Below, piece after piece: positions 41,543 through 50,737 of a stretch of 64,000 nucleotides of DNA (position 1 is the stretch's first letter; the number at the start of each line of letters is the position of its first letter). A program made the translations under genes and the position numbers. The notes under the pieces were generated by a model, which worked only from the letters and a program-made list of their open reading frames with translations, did not search any database and was not told the origin of the DNA. The stretch comes from JBCBSZ01 sp039185015 (GTDB lineage Bacteria > Actinomycetota > Acidimicrobiia > Acidimicrobiales > Poriferisodalaceae): NCBI GenBank assembly GCA_039185015.1, contig JBCDAU010000017.1, positions 1 to 64,000 on the forward strand. Reading direction: 5' to 3'.

Positions 41543-41866
41543 GTGTCGGACCAGCCCCACGTCATCGTCGTGTTCCGCTCCCGCCGCCGTCCGGAGCACG
41601 CGGCGGCCTACGCCGACGAGGCCGTCAGGATCTCCGAGCTGGCTCGCATCCAACCGGGCCACGTCGAGCACCGCAGCTACGCCGCCGACGACGGCGAGCA
41701 CGTCACGATCGTCGAGTTCGAGACGATGGCCGACGTGGACGCCTGGCGGGAGCACGTCGAGCACCGTGAGGCGCAGCGGCGGGGTCGCAGCGAGTTCTAC
41801 GCCTGGTACTCGATCTCGGTGTCCGAGGTCGTGCGAGCCCACGAGTGGACCCACGAGGCTTCCTGA
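41543..41866 (+). CDS. Antibiotic biosynthesis monooxygenase (ABM) domain protein
   Basis: 107 residues, a dimeric ferredoxin-like alpha+beta barrel. The pattern V-I-V-V-F-R-S at the start, I-Q-P-G-H-V-E-H-R-S in the middle and F-Y-A-W-Y-S near the end is typical of the family. It includes small monooxygenases and haem-degrading IsdG-like enzymes. No clear haem-ligand arrangement is visible, so the activity is not assigned. Confidence 0.8.
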   Translation: MSDQPHVIVVFRSRRRPEHAAAYADEAVRISELARIQPGHVEHRSYAADDGEHVTIVEFETMADVDAWREHVEHREAQRRGRSEFYAWYSISVSEVVRAHEWTHEAS

Positions 41867-41903
41867 CGCCTCATCGCCTCCGGCCTGACAAGATCGGCCC
41901 CGC

Positions 41904-42716
41904 ATGCGCATCCAGGACGTCGACTTCACCGACCTGATGGCCCTCGAACCGCACGGTCCCGACACGTTCGTCGGCATCACGGCGAGGTACCCGTGGGGTC
42001 GGATCTTCGGTGGGCAGGTGCTGGCGCAGGGTCTGCGGGCCGCCGCCCACACCGTGCGGGAGGACGTCTCGGTCCACTCCCTGCACGCCTACTTCATCCG
42101 ACCCGGCACCCACCGTGAGCCGGTGCGGTACGAGGTGGCCCGACTGCGGGACGGTCGTTCCTTCGAGACCCGCCTCGTGGTCGCTCGACAGTCCGGTGGG
42201 GCCATCCTCAACCTCGCCTGCTCGTTCCAGGTCGAGGAGGAGCAGGCGGACGTCCAGATCGTCGAGCTGCCCGAGGACCTGCCGGGGCCGGACGACCCGT
42301 CGCTCGACGACACCGGCTGGGGGGCGATGCTCCACCGGCGGGCGCTGCCCACTCGGAAGGGCTGGGCCGCGCACTGGATCCGTCTCGACGTCGACCTCGG
42401 CGACGACCCGGTGCTCCAGGCCTGCGCCCTCGCGTTCATGTCGGATGCCGCACCGACGTCCGCCGCGCGCTCGAGCCATCCCGACAGCGCCGGCGACCGC
42501 AGCGATCGCGAGCTCTTCATGGGCGCGAGCCTCGATCACGCGATCTGGTTCCACCGGCCGTGCCGCGTCGACCAATGGCACTACTTCGACATGGACTCCC
42601 ACGGCCTCATCGGTGGTCGGGGGCTCACGACCGGCAACGTCCTAACCGCCGACGGGACGCACATCGCCTCGGTCGCCCAGGAGGTGCTGCTGCGTCGCCG
42701 TCGGGACGAGTCGTGA
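41904..42716 (+). CDS. tesB: Acyl-CoA thioesterase II (TesB-like)
   Basis: 270 residues, a double-hotdog thioesterase. It cleaves fatty acyl-CoA to free acid and CoA. The conserved F-G-G-Q-V-L-A-Q-G-L near residue 36, H-S-L-H-A-Y-F-I-R-P-G near 60, R-D-G-R-S-F near 83 and S-L-D-H-A-I-W-F-H-R near 210 all match TesB. The stop overlaps the lacZ start by 4 bp, so the two are translated together, which is an unusual pairing. Confidence 0.9.
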   Translation: MRIQDVDFTDLMALEPHGPDTFVGITARYPWGRIFGGQVLAQGLRAAAHTVREDVSVHSLHAYFIRPGTHREPVRYEVARLRDGRSFETRLVVARQSGGAILNLACSFQVEEEQADVQIVELPEDLPGPDDPSLDDTGWGAMLHRRALPTRKGWAAHWIRLDVDLGDDPVLQACALAFMSDAAPTSAARSSHPDSAGDRSDRELFMGASLDHAIWFHRPCRVDQWHYFDMDSHGLIGGRGLTTGNVLTADGTHIASVAQEVLLRRRRDES

Positions 42717-45700
42717 CCGCGACCTCGCCACCCGAGCGATGGTGGACCGACCCCGAGCACACCGGCCTGCACCGGTTGCCGGCCCGGGCCGACCTCACGT
42801 CCTACCCTGACAGCCAGGCCGCCCAGACGGGGCGGTCCCCGTGGGAGCGCTCCCTCGACGGAAGCTGGCGGTTCCTGCTCGTCGGGCGGCCTGCGGCGGC
42901 GCCGGAGGGGTGGGAGCAGGCAGACCACGACGACACCGACTGGCGGGGCGTCGACGTGCCCGGCTGCTGGACCCGACAAGACGTCGGCGACCTCCCGCAC
43001 TACACGAACGTCGTCATGCCCTTCGAGGGTGATCCACCGGCCGTCCCGGAGCTCAACCCCACCGGCCTCCACCGGGTGCGCTTCGACCGCCCGAGGGGCT
43101 GGGCGAAGCGGCGCACCATCGTCCGCATCGGCGGCGCGGAGTCCGCTGCCGCCGTGTGGTGCAACGGGGCGTTCGTCGGGACGATGACCGACTCCCGCCT
43201 CCCGTCGGAGTTCGACCTCACGCCCCACCTCCGCGGTCGGGACAACGTGCTCGCCGTCATGGTCATCCGCTGGGCGGCCACGACCTGGGTCGAGGACCAG
43301 GACCACTGGCACCACGGTGGCCTGCACCGCTCGGTCACCCTGCGCTCGGTCGGACCCGTCTCGCTCCAGGACGTGCGCGTCCGGGCCGAGCTCGGCGACG
43401 ATCTCCGCTCGGGCGTGGTCGACGTCGAGGCCCGGGTCGACGGCGCGGCGAGCGGCTGGACGGTCGAGGCTGCCGCCTTCCGCACACCGACGGCGAGGCG
43501 AGCCGGGGCGAGCGGTGCCGCCGCCGTCTCGGCCTTCGACGCGTCGAACCACTTCGCCGCGATGATCGACGCCTACCGCCACCCCGGCCCGCTCGCCAGG
43601 ATCCGGCTCGCGCTGGACGACGTGCGGCCGTGGTCGCACGAGGACCCGCACCTGGGCAGGGCCGACGTCCGGCTCGTCGACCCCGAGGGGACCGTGCACG
43701 AGGTCGTCACCGTCCCGGTCGGCTTCCGGCGGGTCGAGATCCGCGACCGAGAGCTGCTGCTCAACGGCGTCGCCGTCCCCATCGCCGGCGTCAACCGTCA
43801 CGACCACCATCCGGTCACGGGCAAGACGGTCACGCCCGACGAGCAGCGGGCCGAGGTGGCGGCGATCAAGGCCGCCGGGTTCAACGCGCTGCGCACCGCC
43901 CACTACCCACCCGACCGGCCTCTGCTCGATGCGTGCGACGAGCTGGGGCTCTGGGTGATCTGCGAGGCCAACGTCGAGTCGCACGCCCGCTGGGAACAGC
44001 TCGTGCACGAGCCTGCCTACCAGCGCGCCTACGTCGAGCGTCCGCAGCGCATGGCGCTGGTCCACGGCAACCACCCGTCGGTCTTCGCGTGGTCGCTCGG
44101 CAACGAGGCCGGGTACGGACCGGCCCACGACGCGGCCGCTGCGTGGCTCCGCCATCACGACCGCACCCGGATCGTCCACTACGAGGGGGCGATCATGCGG
44201 ACCTGGGTCGACGACCTCGACGCGGCCCAGGCGACGGTGGCGACCGATCTCGTGTGTCCGATGTACCCGACGGTCGACGATCTCGTCCGTTGGGCCTCCA
44301 CCACCAGCGGGACCAAGCCCCTCGTGATGTGCGAGTACTCGCATGCGATGGGCAACTCCAACGGCGGCCTCGCCGAGTACTGGGAGGCGATCGACGGCCA
44401 CCACGGCCTGCAGGGCGGGTTCATCTGGGACTGGCGTGACCAGGGCCTCGACGAGGTCGACACCGAGGGGCGGCACCTCTGGGCCTACGGCGGCCACTTC
44501 GGCGAGCACCCCCACGATGCCGACTTCTGCTGCAACGGCATCGTCGGCCCCGACGGCACGCCGCGGCCGGCGCTCGAGGAGCACCGATGGCTCACGCGCC
44601 CCGTCGTCACCTCGTGGCTCGACGACCGGCAGACCACCCTCGCGGTCACCAACCGCCGGTCCTTCAGCGACCTGTCGGACCTGCGCGCCGAGCTGATCCT
44701 GCTGGTCGACGGCGAGCCCGCCGAGCGACTGCTCGTCGACGCCCCCGATCTCGGTCCCGGTGCGACGGGACGCCTCCGGGTGCCGGCCGCGCTGCGTCGC
44801 ATCGGACCGGGCGAGCGGAGCCTGCTGGTCACATGGCGCCGCCGTCGCCGGCCCTCGTGGGACGCCGGTGCGGCCCCTGCCTGGGATCAGCTCCCGCTCG
44901 TCGGCGAGCCGGTCGTGCCGGCCCCGCCGGAGCCAGCGGTCGTCGAGCGGACCGGATCGATGGCCCGCGTCGGTCGACTGGTCGTCGGCATCGACACCGA
45001 CCGCGGCGGACTGGGCTCACTGATCGTCAGCGGCCGGGAGCTGCTGGTCGAACCGGTCCGGCTGTCGCTGTGGCGGGCCCCGACCGACAACGACGGTCCG
45101 AGCGTCGGGCCCGGCGCCGGCGTCGGTGGGGTCCGGCCGCGGTGGCTGGCGCTCGGGCTCGATCGGCTGGAGCCCGAGCTCCTCGACCTGCGGGGTCGCC
45201 GCAGCGGTGAGGAGGTGTCGTTCACGAGCTCCTGGCGTTGGACGGCGGGGGAGCTGCTCGTCGAGCACCGGCAGCGCGTCACGGTCGCTCCCGAGGGTCT
45301 CGTGCGGATCGACGAGGACGTTCGCGTCCCGGACCACGTCGACGACCTCCCTCGAGTCAGCGTGCGCTTCGCCGTCACCGCCGATCTGGACCGGCTGGAG
45401 TGGTTCGGAGCCGGACCACACGAGACCTACCCGGATCGCCGCAGTGGCGCCGTGGTCCGCCGGTGGTCGTCGAGCGTCGAGGATCGCTACGTGCCGTACG
45501 TCGTGCCCCAGCACCACGGCACCCTCACCGACGTGCGCTGGTTCCGCCTGCGGGACGGTCGAGGCCGCGGGCTCGAGTTCGGTCTCGCCGGCGCGTCCTT
45601 CGACGCGTCACACCTGCCCGTGGAGCACCTGACCGCGGCGACCACCGTCGCCGAGTTGCGGCCCACGCCGGAGGTGCACGTCCATCTGGACGCTGCCATC

Positions 45701-45802
45701 CGTGGGGTCGGGACGGCCGCCTGCGGTCCGGACGTGTCGCCCGCCCATCTCGTGCGCGGCGGCCGTCACCGCTGGAGCTGGACGGTCCGCTCGATCAGCT
45801 GA
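42713..45802 (+). CDS. lacZ: Beta-galactosidase, GH2 LacZ type
   Basis: 1029 residues, close to the 1024 of E. coli LacZ. All five domains appear: sugar-binding jelly roll, two Ig-like domains, TIM barrel and the small-chain domain. The acid/base is Glu465 in G-N-E-A-G-Y-G and the nucleophile is Glu541 in C-E-Y-S-H-A-M-G-N-S. No signal peptide, so cytoplasmic. GTG start overlaps tesB. There is no lactose permease or regulator beside it. The C-terminus overlaps the convergent lipoprotein gene by 8 bp. Confidence 0.95.
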   Translation: MTATSPPERWWTDPEHTGLHRLPARADLTSYPDSQAAQTGRSPWERSLDGSWRFLLVGRPAAAPEGWEQADHDDTDWRGVDVPGCWTRQDVGDLPHYTNVVMPFEGDPPAVPELNPTGLHRVRFDRPRGWAKRRTIVRIGGAESAAAVWCNGAFVGTMTDSRLPSEFDLTPHLRGRDNVLAVMVIRWAATTWVEDQDHWHHGGLHRSVTLRSVGPVSLQDVRVRAELGDDLRSGVVDVEARVDGAASGWTVEAAAFRTPTARRAGASGAAAVSAFDASNHFAAMIDAYRHPGPLARIRLALDDVRPWSHEDPHLGRADVRLVDPEGTVHEVVTVPVGFRRVEIRDRELLLNGVAVPIAGVNRHDHHPVTGKTVTPDEQRAEVAAIKAAGFNALRTAHYPPDRPLLDACDELGLWVICEANVESHARWEQLVHEPAYQRAYVERPQRMALVHGNHPSVFAWSLGNEAGYGPAHDAAAAWLRHHDRTRIVHYEGAIMRTWVDDLDAAQATVATDLVCPMYPTVDDLVRWASTTSGTKPLVMCEYSHAMGNSNGGLAEYWEAIDGHHGLQGGFIWDWRDQGLDEVDTEGRHLWAYGGHFGEHPHDADFCCNGIVGPDGTPRPALEEHRWLTRPVVTSWLDDRQTTLAVTNRRSFSDLSDLRAELILLVDGEPAERLLVDAPDLGPGATGRLRVPAALRRIGPGERSLLVTWRRRRRPSWDAGAAPAWDQLPLVGEPVVPAPPEPAVVERTGSMARVGRLVVGIDTDRGGLGSLIVSGRELLVEPVRLSLWRAPTDNDGPSVGPGAGVGGVRPRWLALGLDRLEPELLDLRGRRSGEEVSFTSSWRWTAGELLVEHRQRVTVAPEGLVRIDEDVRVPDHVDDLPRVSVRFAVTADLDRLEWFGAGPHETYPDRRSGAVVRRWSSSVEDRYVPYVVPQHHGTLTDVRWFRLRDGRGRGLEFGLAGASFDASHLPVEHLTAATTVAELRPTPEVHVHLDAAIRGVGTAACGPDVSPAHLVRGGRHRWSWTVRSIS

Positions 45803-46874
45803 AGGTGGAGCCGTTCGCGAGCGCCACGATGATGGCCGTGATGTCGACGGGGTCCTGCACGTCGGGGACGTCGACGGTGATGTCGGCGCCATAGTCGTAG
45901 AAGTCCATGACGTACCCGACCGAGAAGCTCATGCCGCCCGGGAGGACCTCACCCGTCTCACGGGCGATCTCCTCGAACACCGTGCCGAGATCGATCTCGG
46001 TCTCGAAGCGGCGCAGGTAGCCGGAGCCGTCGACCCACGCGGTCAGCACGGCCGGGACGTCCAGGATCGCCTCGAAGGTGCTCCCTAGCTCCCGGGCGGT
46101 GATCGGATCGACGCCGGCCCCGAGCTGCGCGGTCAGGTCCTCGACCGACTGGCCCTGGGCGGCCATCAGGTCGCCGAGGGTCACCGTCGCCCGGAGCCCC
46201 GTCGTCGAGACGCCGCGGACGTCCTGCTCGCCGAGCTCGTCGACGGCGGTCACGTTCCGCAGCAGGCTCAGCATCTGATCGGGAGACATCGACTGGCCGC
46301 CGGCGGCCTGGGCGAGGTCGCCGGCCGGCAGCACGTCACCGAGCTCGCTCAGCTCGACGACGCCCCACTGGTCGCCGAGGCTCATGAGCGGACCGAGCGT
46401 CGGGTCACTCGCGGCCAGCGGGTCCAGCTCGGCGAGGGCGGCGAACATCGGCGCCCGCATCCACATCCGGTCGCCGTCGACGACCATCTCCATCACCAGG
46501 TCGTCCCCGTCGGGCAGCCCGGCGCCGAGGGGGCCGAGCTCGTCGGCCATCGACTCGAAGAGCACGCCCATGTCCATGGTCATCGACAGGCGGTCGGCGG
46601 ACTGCTGGGTCCCGTAGGCGAACGGCTCGTCCGGAGCGATCGACATCGCCTCGAAGGCCATGTCGAGCTCCATCGAGAGCAGCATCTCGTAGCGGAAGCC
46701 GAGCTCTTCGCTGCGGTCCGCGACCGAGGCCAGGAACGCCGGCGTGGCTTCGATGGCGACGTCGGGTCCGACGGCGTCGACCTCGTCGCCCGAGCTGCCG
46801 CCACACGATGCGACGACGAGCAGCAGAGCGGCGAGGAGGGCGATGATGCGGAGGGGCGGGCGCGACCGTTCCAT
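45795..46874 (-). CDS. Lipoprotein, LppX/LprG-like
   Basis: 359 residues with a lipobox V-A-S-C near residue 24. The body has repeated beta strands with M-x-M patterns (M-T-M-D-M-G-V, M-E-M-V-V-D-G-D-R-M-W-M). This is as in the LolA-like LppX_LprAFG family that carries lipids across the actinobacterial envelope. Membership is a weak match by pattern only. A hexamer GATACT lies 6 nt before the ATG. Confidence 0.68.
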   Translation of the reverse strand: MERSRPPLRIIALLAALLLVVASCGGSSGDEVDAVGPDVAIEATPAFLASVADRSEELGFRYEMLLSMELDMAFEAMSIAPDEPFAYGTQQSADRLSMTMDMGVLFESMADELGPLGAGLPDGDDLVMEMVVDGDRMWMRAPMFAALAELDPLAASDPTLGPLMSLGDQWGVVELSELGDVLPAGDLAQAAGGQSMSPDQMLSLLRNVTAVDELGEQDVRGVSTTGLRATVTLGDLMAAQGQSVEDLTAQLGAGVDPITARELGSTFEAILDVPAVLTAWVDGSGYLRRFETEIDLGTVFEEIARETGEVLPGGMSFSVGYVMDFYDYGADITVDVPDVQDPVDITAIIVALANGSTFS

Positions 46875-46913
46875 GACACGAGTATCGGTCGGAACGGGCC
46901 CGTTCTTCAGTCG

Positions 46914-48413
46914 CTACCGACGCTGCCCGGGGTCGTCGTGCCATGCACGAGTACGCACGGTGAACACCGAGTCGCCGGAGAGCACACCGCCGCGGGCGAA
47001 GAGGCGGCCGTGCTCCCAGTTGGACAGTCCTAGCTCGGGCCGGCCGAGGGCGTACTGACCATCGACCCACCGCGTGAACCCGTCGCCGACGAACGGCGCG
47101 TCGACGTTCGACCAGAACCGGTCGTGCTCGTCGCCGTCGCTGGAGACGAGCGTGGCGACGAGGCGTGGGCTCAGGCGATTGCAGAGCTCGATGGCTGCGT
47201 CGAGGTCGCCGACCACGACGAGGCTGATCTCGGGGCTGTGCTCCCACTCCCACTCGGTGCCCAGCTCGTCGACAGCGATGGCCTCGGCGACCGGTTCGGC
47301 CACGGGCCCCTCGGCTCGCACGATGGTGCCCGACCGGTCGAACCAGCCGTCGGGGACGTGCGGCTCGGTTCCCTCGGCCACGTGGAGCTTCGGGTCGGTC
47401 TCCCGGGCCGCGGCGGCGTCGGCCAGCCCGTCGAGCGCGGCCGGCACGAGCTCGGCAGCCCGCTCGGCGGGGATCACGCAGACGTTGAGGGTGTTGCAGA
47501 CCTTTCGGTCGAGCGAGGCGCAGACGGTGGCGCGGAGCGCCTCGGCATCCGCCTGCTCGCCGGCGACGACCCAGCCACCGCCGGTGCCGTGGAGGCTGAC
47601 CGGCACGCCGGCCTGGCGGGCGACCGCCCCCAGCTGAGCCACGGCCTCGCCGCTGCCCCGCGCGACGGCCAGGGCCAAGCGCTCGTCGGAGAACAGCGCC
47701 CATCCACTGGCCCGCGACGGGCTGTCGACGAGGCTCACCGCTCCGGGTGGGAGACCGGCGTCGGCGAGCGCCGGAGCGAGCGCGTGCTCGGCGATGGCGC
47801 GGGCGGTGCCGAGCGCGTCGCTGCCGATGCGGAACACCACCGTGTTGCCCCCGCGGAGCACACCGGTGGCGTCGGCGAACACGTTCGGGCGTCCCTCGAA
47901 GACGAAGCCGACCACGCCGAGTCCGGCGGTCCGGAGCTCGACCCGCCAGTCGTCGTGGTCGACGCGCTCGACTACCCGGTCGCGTCCACCCGGCATCGAC
48001 GCCCAGCCCCGCAGGCCCGCGACCATGTCGCCGCGCATGCGGTCGCTGAGCATCAGCCGGGTGGTCGAGCGGCCCCGACCCTTGGCCGATGCGACGTCGG
48101 CGGCGTTGGCCGCGGCGATCGGTGCGAAGGCGCTGTCGTCGGAGAGCTGGTGGGCGAAGGCCTCGTAGAAGTGCGTGATGGCGTCGTCGTGGACGGCGCC
48201 CATGCCGGCGAAGGCGTCGGCCGCGGTGGCGACCGCTCGATCGGCGGCGGCGGCGTCGGCGGTGGGGAGGTGGAGGACGTCCCCGGGCGGGACGACGAGG
48301 AGTCGGTCGCCGGACTCGAAGGCGGCGGCGAGCTCGTCGCTCACCCGCACGATGTGGTCACCGCCGACGAGCAGCGGCATGCCGGCGGTGAGCCGTTCGA
48401 GGCGTTCGAGCAC
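46914..48413 (-). CDS. Gamma-glutamyl phosphate reductase-like (ProA family)
   Basis: 499 residues from a GTG at 48413; a start at 48380 is also possible. The aldehyde dehydrogenase fold of ProA is clear: L-G-V-V-G-F-V-F-E-G-R-P-N-V-F-A-D near residue 170, then G-N-T-V-V-F-R. The catalytic cysteine is in R-K-V-C-N-T-L near residue 300. It is about 80 residues longer than ProA (417), with an extra N-terminal part. No proB or proC lies nearby. It may be the proline enzyme or a paralogue acting on another acyl phosphate. Confidence 0.75.
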   Translation of the reverse strand: MLERLERLTAGMPLLVGGDHIVRVSDELAAAFESGDRLLVVPPGDVLHLPTADAAAADRAVATAADAFAGMGAVHDDAITHFYEAFAHQLSDDSAFAPIAAANAADVASAKGRGRSTTRLMLSDRMRGDMVAGLRGWASMPGGRDRVVERVDHDDWRVELRTAGLGVVGFVFEGRPNVFADATGVLRGGNTVVFRIGSDALGTARAIAEHALAPALADAGLPPGAVSLVDSPSRASGWALFSDERLALAVARGSGEAVAQLGAVARQAGVPVSLHGTGGGWVVAGEQADAEALRATVCASLDRKVCNTLNVCVIPAERAAELVPAALDGLADAAAARETDPKLHVAEGTEPHVPDGWFDRSGTIVRAEGPVAEPVAEAIAVDELGTEWEWEHSPEISLVVVGDLDAAIELCNRLSPRLVATLVSSDGDEHDRFWSNVDAPFVGDGFTRWVDGQYALGRPELGLSNWEHGRLFARGGVLSGDSVFTVRTRAWHDDPGQRR

Positions 48414-48423
48414 GGCTGCGAGG

Positions 48424-49098
48424 CTACGCAGTCCCGGGCTCGGAACCCTCCTCGATCGCGGCGTCATCGGGCTCGGCGTGCGAGTCGAGCGCCGGATCGG
48501 GCTCGGCGTGCGACTCGAGCTCCAGGTCCGGATCGGGCTCGGCGTCGGGGTCGAGCTCCAGGTCCGGGTCGAGCTCCAGCTCGGGATCGAACTCGACGGC
48601 ATCGTCGTCCACGCCGTCGTCCGCTCGACCTCGGGCGACGATCCAGACGAGGCTGGCCAGACCGATCGCGCCGACGACGAGCGCGCCGATCGCGACCGGA
48701 TCGGCTCCGGAGTCCGGGGCGAGCGAGGAGTCGTAGGTGAACGCGAAGCCACCCTGCTGACGCGCACCCTCGTCGGCCGCCGTGCTCTCGTAGCGGATGA
48801 CGTAGTCACCGTCGCCCAGGAGATCGCCGACGACGTCGACCTCCACGGAGGACGCGCTCGGCGTCCGCGGTTCGCCCAGCTCGATGAGCTGGCCGTCGCT
48901 GCGCCGTTCGAGCGTGATGATCACGCCCTCCTCGATGAGGAACTCCCCGGCGAAGATCAGCCGGATCTCCTCGACCTCCCCGACCGTCTGGCCGGGGATG
49001 GGGTCGGAGGCGATCAGCTCGGTGTGGGCCGCCGTCGACGCCGACATGGCCAGGACCAGCGCGAGCGATCCGGCGAGCACGAGCAACAGTCGTCGCAT
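48424..49098 (-). CDS. CopC-domain protein with acidic cytoplasmic tail
   Basis: 224 residues from the ATG at 49098. A Sec signal ends in S-T-A-A-H, giving the N-terminal histidine typical of CopC copper-binding proteins (A-H-T-E-L-I-A-S-D-P). The CopC domain runs to ~125, then a membrane helix (A-I-G-A-L-V-V-G-A-I-G-L). The last 60 residues are nearly all D, E, P and L in a repeating D-P-E/D-L-E-L pattern, probably inside the cell. CopD is not adjacent. Copper binding is inferred from the fold. Confidence 0.82.
   Translation of the reverse strand: MRRLLLVLAGSLALVLAMSASTAAHTELIASDPIPGQTVGEVEEIRLIFAGEFLIEEGVIITLERRSDGQLIELGEPRTPSASSVEVDVVGDLLGDGDYVIRYESTAADEGARQQGGFAFTYDSSLAPDSGADPVAIGALVVGAIGLASLVWIVARGRADDGVDDDAVEFDPELELDPDLELDPDAEPDPDLELESHAEPDPALDSHAEPDDAAIEEGSEPGTA
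48474..48600. repeat. Short degenerate repeats coding for the D/E-rich tail
   Basis: Units such as ccggatcgggctcggcg and gtcgagctccaggtccg recur several times. They encode the acidic repeat of the CopC protein. Copy number may vary between strains. Confidence 0.6.
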
Positions 49099-49156
49099 GG
49101 GGATCAGTCTCGCAGGGCCGACCGTGTGCGCCACCGCGAGCCGCCCGGCCTCCGGT

Positions 49157-50596
49157 CTAGCCCAGATCGATCGCGGGGTAGAGCGGGTGGCGGGCGAGCA
49201 GCTCGGCGGCCCGCTTGGCGCACAGCGACGACACCTCGTCGGCGAGGGCGAACTTCGCCTTCGACGGGGCGCCGGCCGACGTGGTCGTCGGTTCGGTCGC
49301 GGTGAGCGAGGTGACGATCAGGTCGGCGATCTCGTCCATCTCGTCGACACCCATGCCGAGGGTGGTGACGGCCGGCGTGCCGATCCGGACGCCGCTCGTG
49401 TACCACGCGCCGTTCGGGTCGGCCGGGATCGAGTTGCGGTTGGTCACGATGCCCGAGTCGAGCAGAGCCTGCTCGGCCTGGCGGCCGGTGAGGCCGAACG
49501 ACGAGGCGGAATCGATCAGCACGAGGTGGTTGTCGGTGCCGCCGCTGACGACGGTCGCGCCTCGCTTCATCAGCCCCTCGGCGAGGGCGCGGGCGTTGTC
49601 GACGATGCGGTGGGCATAGTCGCGGAAGTCGGGCTGGAGCGCCTCGGCGAAGGCGACGGCCTTGGCGGCCATGACGTGGGGCATCGGGCCGCCGAGGACC
49701 ATCGGGCAGCCCTTGTCGACGAACTCGGCGTACTCCTCACGGCACATGACGAGGCCGCCACGGGGGCCGCGCAGCGACTTGTGCGTGGTGGAGGTGACGA
49801 CATCGGCGTGCGGGACCGGGTCGAAGTCACCGGTCAGGACCTTGCCGGCCACGAGCCCGGCGAAGTGGGCCATGTCGACCATGAGGACGGCGCCGACCTC
49901 GTCGGCGATCTCGCGCAGCTTGGCGAAGTCCACGAGGCGCGGGTAGGCCGAGTAGCCGCCCACGATGACCAGCGGCCGGAACTCGCGGGCGAGCGCGGCG
50001 ACCCGGTCGTAGTCGACGAGCGCGGTCTCGGGATCGACCCCGTATGAGCGCTGGTGGAAGAGCTTGCCGGAGATGTTGGGCCGGAATCCGTGGGTCAGGT
50101 GGCCGCCGGCGTCGAGCGACATCCCGATCATGCGCTGGTCGTTGAGCCGGTGGCGCAGCGTCTCCCACTCGTCGTCGGAGAGGTCGTTGACGTGCTTGGC
50201 GCCCTGCTCGGCGAGCGCCGGCGACTCGACCTTGGCGGCGAGGATCGACCAGAAGGCGACGAGGTTGGCGTCGATGCCCGAGTGGGGCTGGACGTAGGCG
50301 TGGTCGGCCCCGAAGAGGGCCTTGGCGTGGTCGGAGGCCAGCGTCTCGGCCTGGTCGACCCACTCGCAGCCGGCGTAGAAGCGGTGGCCGGGCACGCCCT
50401 CCGCGTACTTGTCGGACATCCAGGTGCCCATGGTCAGCAGCGTCGCCGGGGAGGCGTAGTTCTCGCTGGCGATCAGCTTGAGCTGGGTGCGCTGGTTGCC
50501 GAGCTCCCCACGGACGATGTCGGCGATGCGGGGTTCGACCGCACCGATGACGTCGAGCGCGGCTCGATAGGCAGCGGTCTCTGAAGTGTCGCTCAC
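49157..50596 (-). CDS. glyA: Serine hydroxymethyltransferase
   Basis: 479 residues. It converts serine and tetrahydrofolate to glycine and 5,10-methylene-tetrahydrofolate with PLP. The PLP lysine is in T-S-T-T-H-K-S-L-R-G-P. L-I-A-S-E-N-Y-A-S near residue 41 and the G-A-C/H-S-G folate region are typical. An insert of ~40 residues (around 125-170) makes it longer than the ~430 of E. coli. GTG start with gaggagg 6 nt upstream. Expression is probably under the ZTP riboswitch at 50618-50697. Confidence 0.95.
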   Translation of the reverse strand: MSDTSETAAYRAALDVIGAVEPRIADIVRGELGNQRTQLKLIASENYASPATLLTMGTWMSDKYAEGVPGHRFYAGCEWVDQAETLASDHAKALFGADHAYVQPHSGIDANLVAFWSILAAKVESPALAEQGAKHVNDLSDDEWETLRHRLNDQRMIGMSLDAGGHLTHGFRPNISGKLFHQRSYGVDPETALVDYDRVAALAREFRPLVIVGGYSAYPRLVDFAKLREIADEVGAVLMVDMAHFAGLVAGKVLTGDFDPVPHADVVTSTTHKSLRGPRGGLVMCREEYAEFVDKGCPMVLGGPMPHVMAAKAVAFAEALQPDFRDYAHRIVDNARALAEGLMKRGATVVSGGTDNHLVLIDSASSFGLTGRQAEQALLDSGIVTNRNSIPADPNGAWYTSGVRIGTPAVTTLGMGVDEMDEIADLIVTSLTATEPTTTSAGAPSKAKFALADEVSSLCAKRAAELLARHPLYPAIDLG

Positions 50597-50617
50597 GGGT
50601 CCTCCTCGGTGATGGTG

Positions 50618-50697
50618 GTGCCCAGGCGCACGGCGACTCGTCGGACCGCTCCCCGGTGGTCGGTTCCACCCTCGGCGCCAGTCACGGTCCGCCGCCC
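50618..50697 (-). promoter_or_regulatory. ZTP (pfl) riboswitch in the glyA leader
   Basis: Read on the minus strand, the leader has the pfl core in order. P1 is GGACCG (50685-50690) paired with CGGUCC (50643-50648). Between them lie GUGACUGGCG and the hairpin GGUGGAACC...CCACCGGGGAGC. After a short linker comes P3, GUGC-GCCUGG-GCAC (50618-50631), with the conserved CCUGGGC. These are the marks of the ZTP/ZMP-binding riboswitch, which senses lack of 10-formyl-tetrahydrofolate and usually turns on folate and purine genes. The glyA ribosome site follows at once. Confidence 0.9.
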
Positions 50698-50703
50698 ACT
50701 GTA
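50698..50703 (-). promoter_or_regulatory. -10 element TACAGT before the riboswitch
   Basis: A TANNNT hexamer placed so that transcription starts about 7 nt later, at the 5' edge of the riboswitch. Confidence 0.45.
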
Positions 50704-50737
50704 CGAGGTGCGATCGGCAGGGCCCATGCCCCGGCGG

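Noticed and set aside
42581..44584. 667-codon frame antisense to lacZ
   Set aside because: The plus strand holds both LacZ catalytic glutamates; the antisense frame has no recognisable domain.
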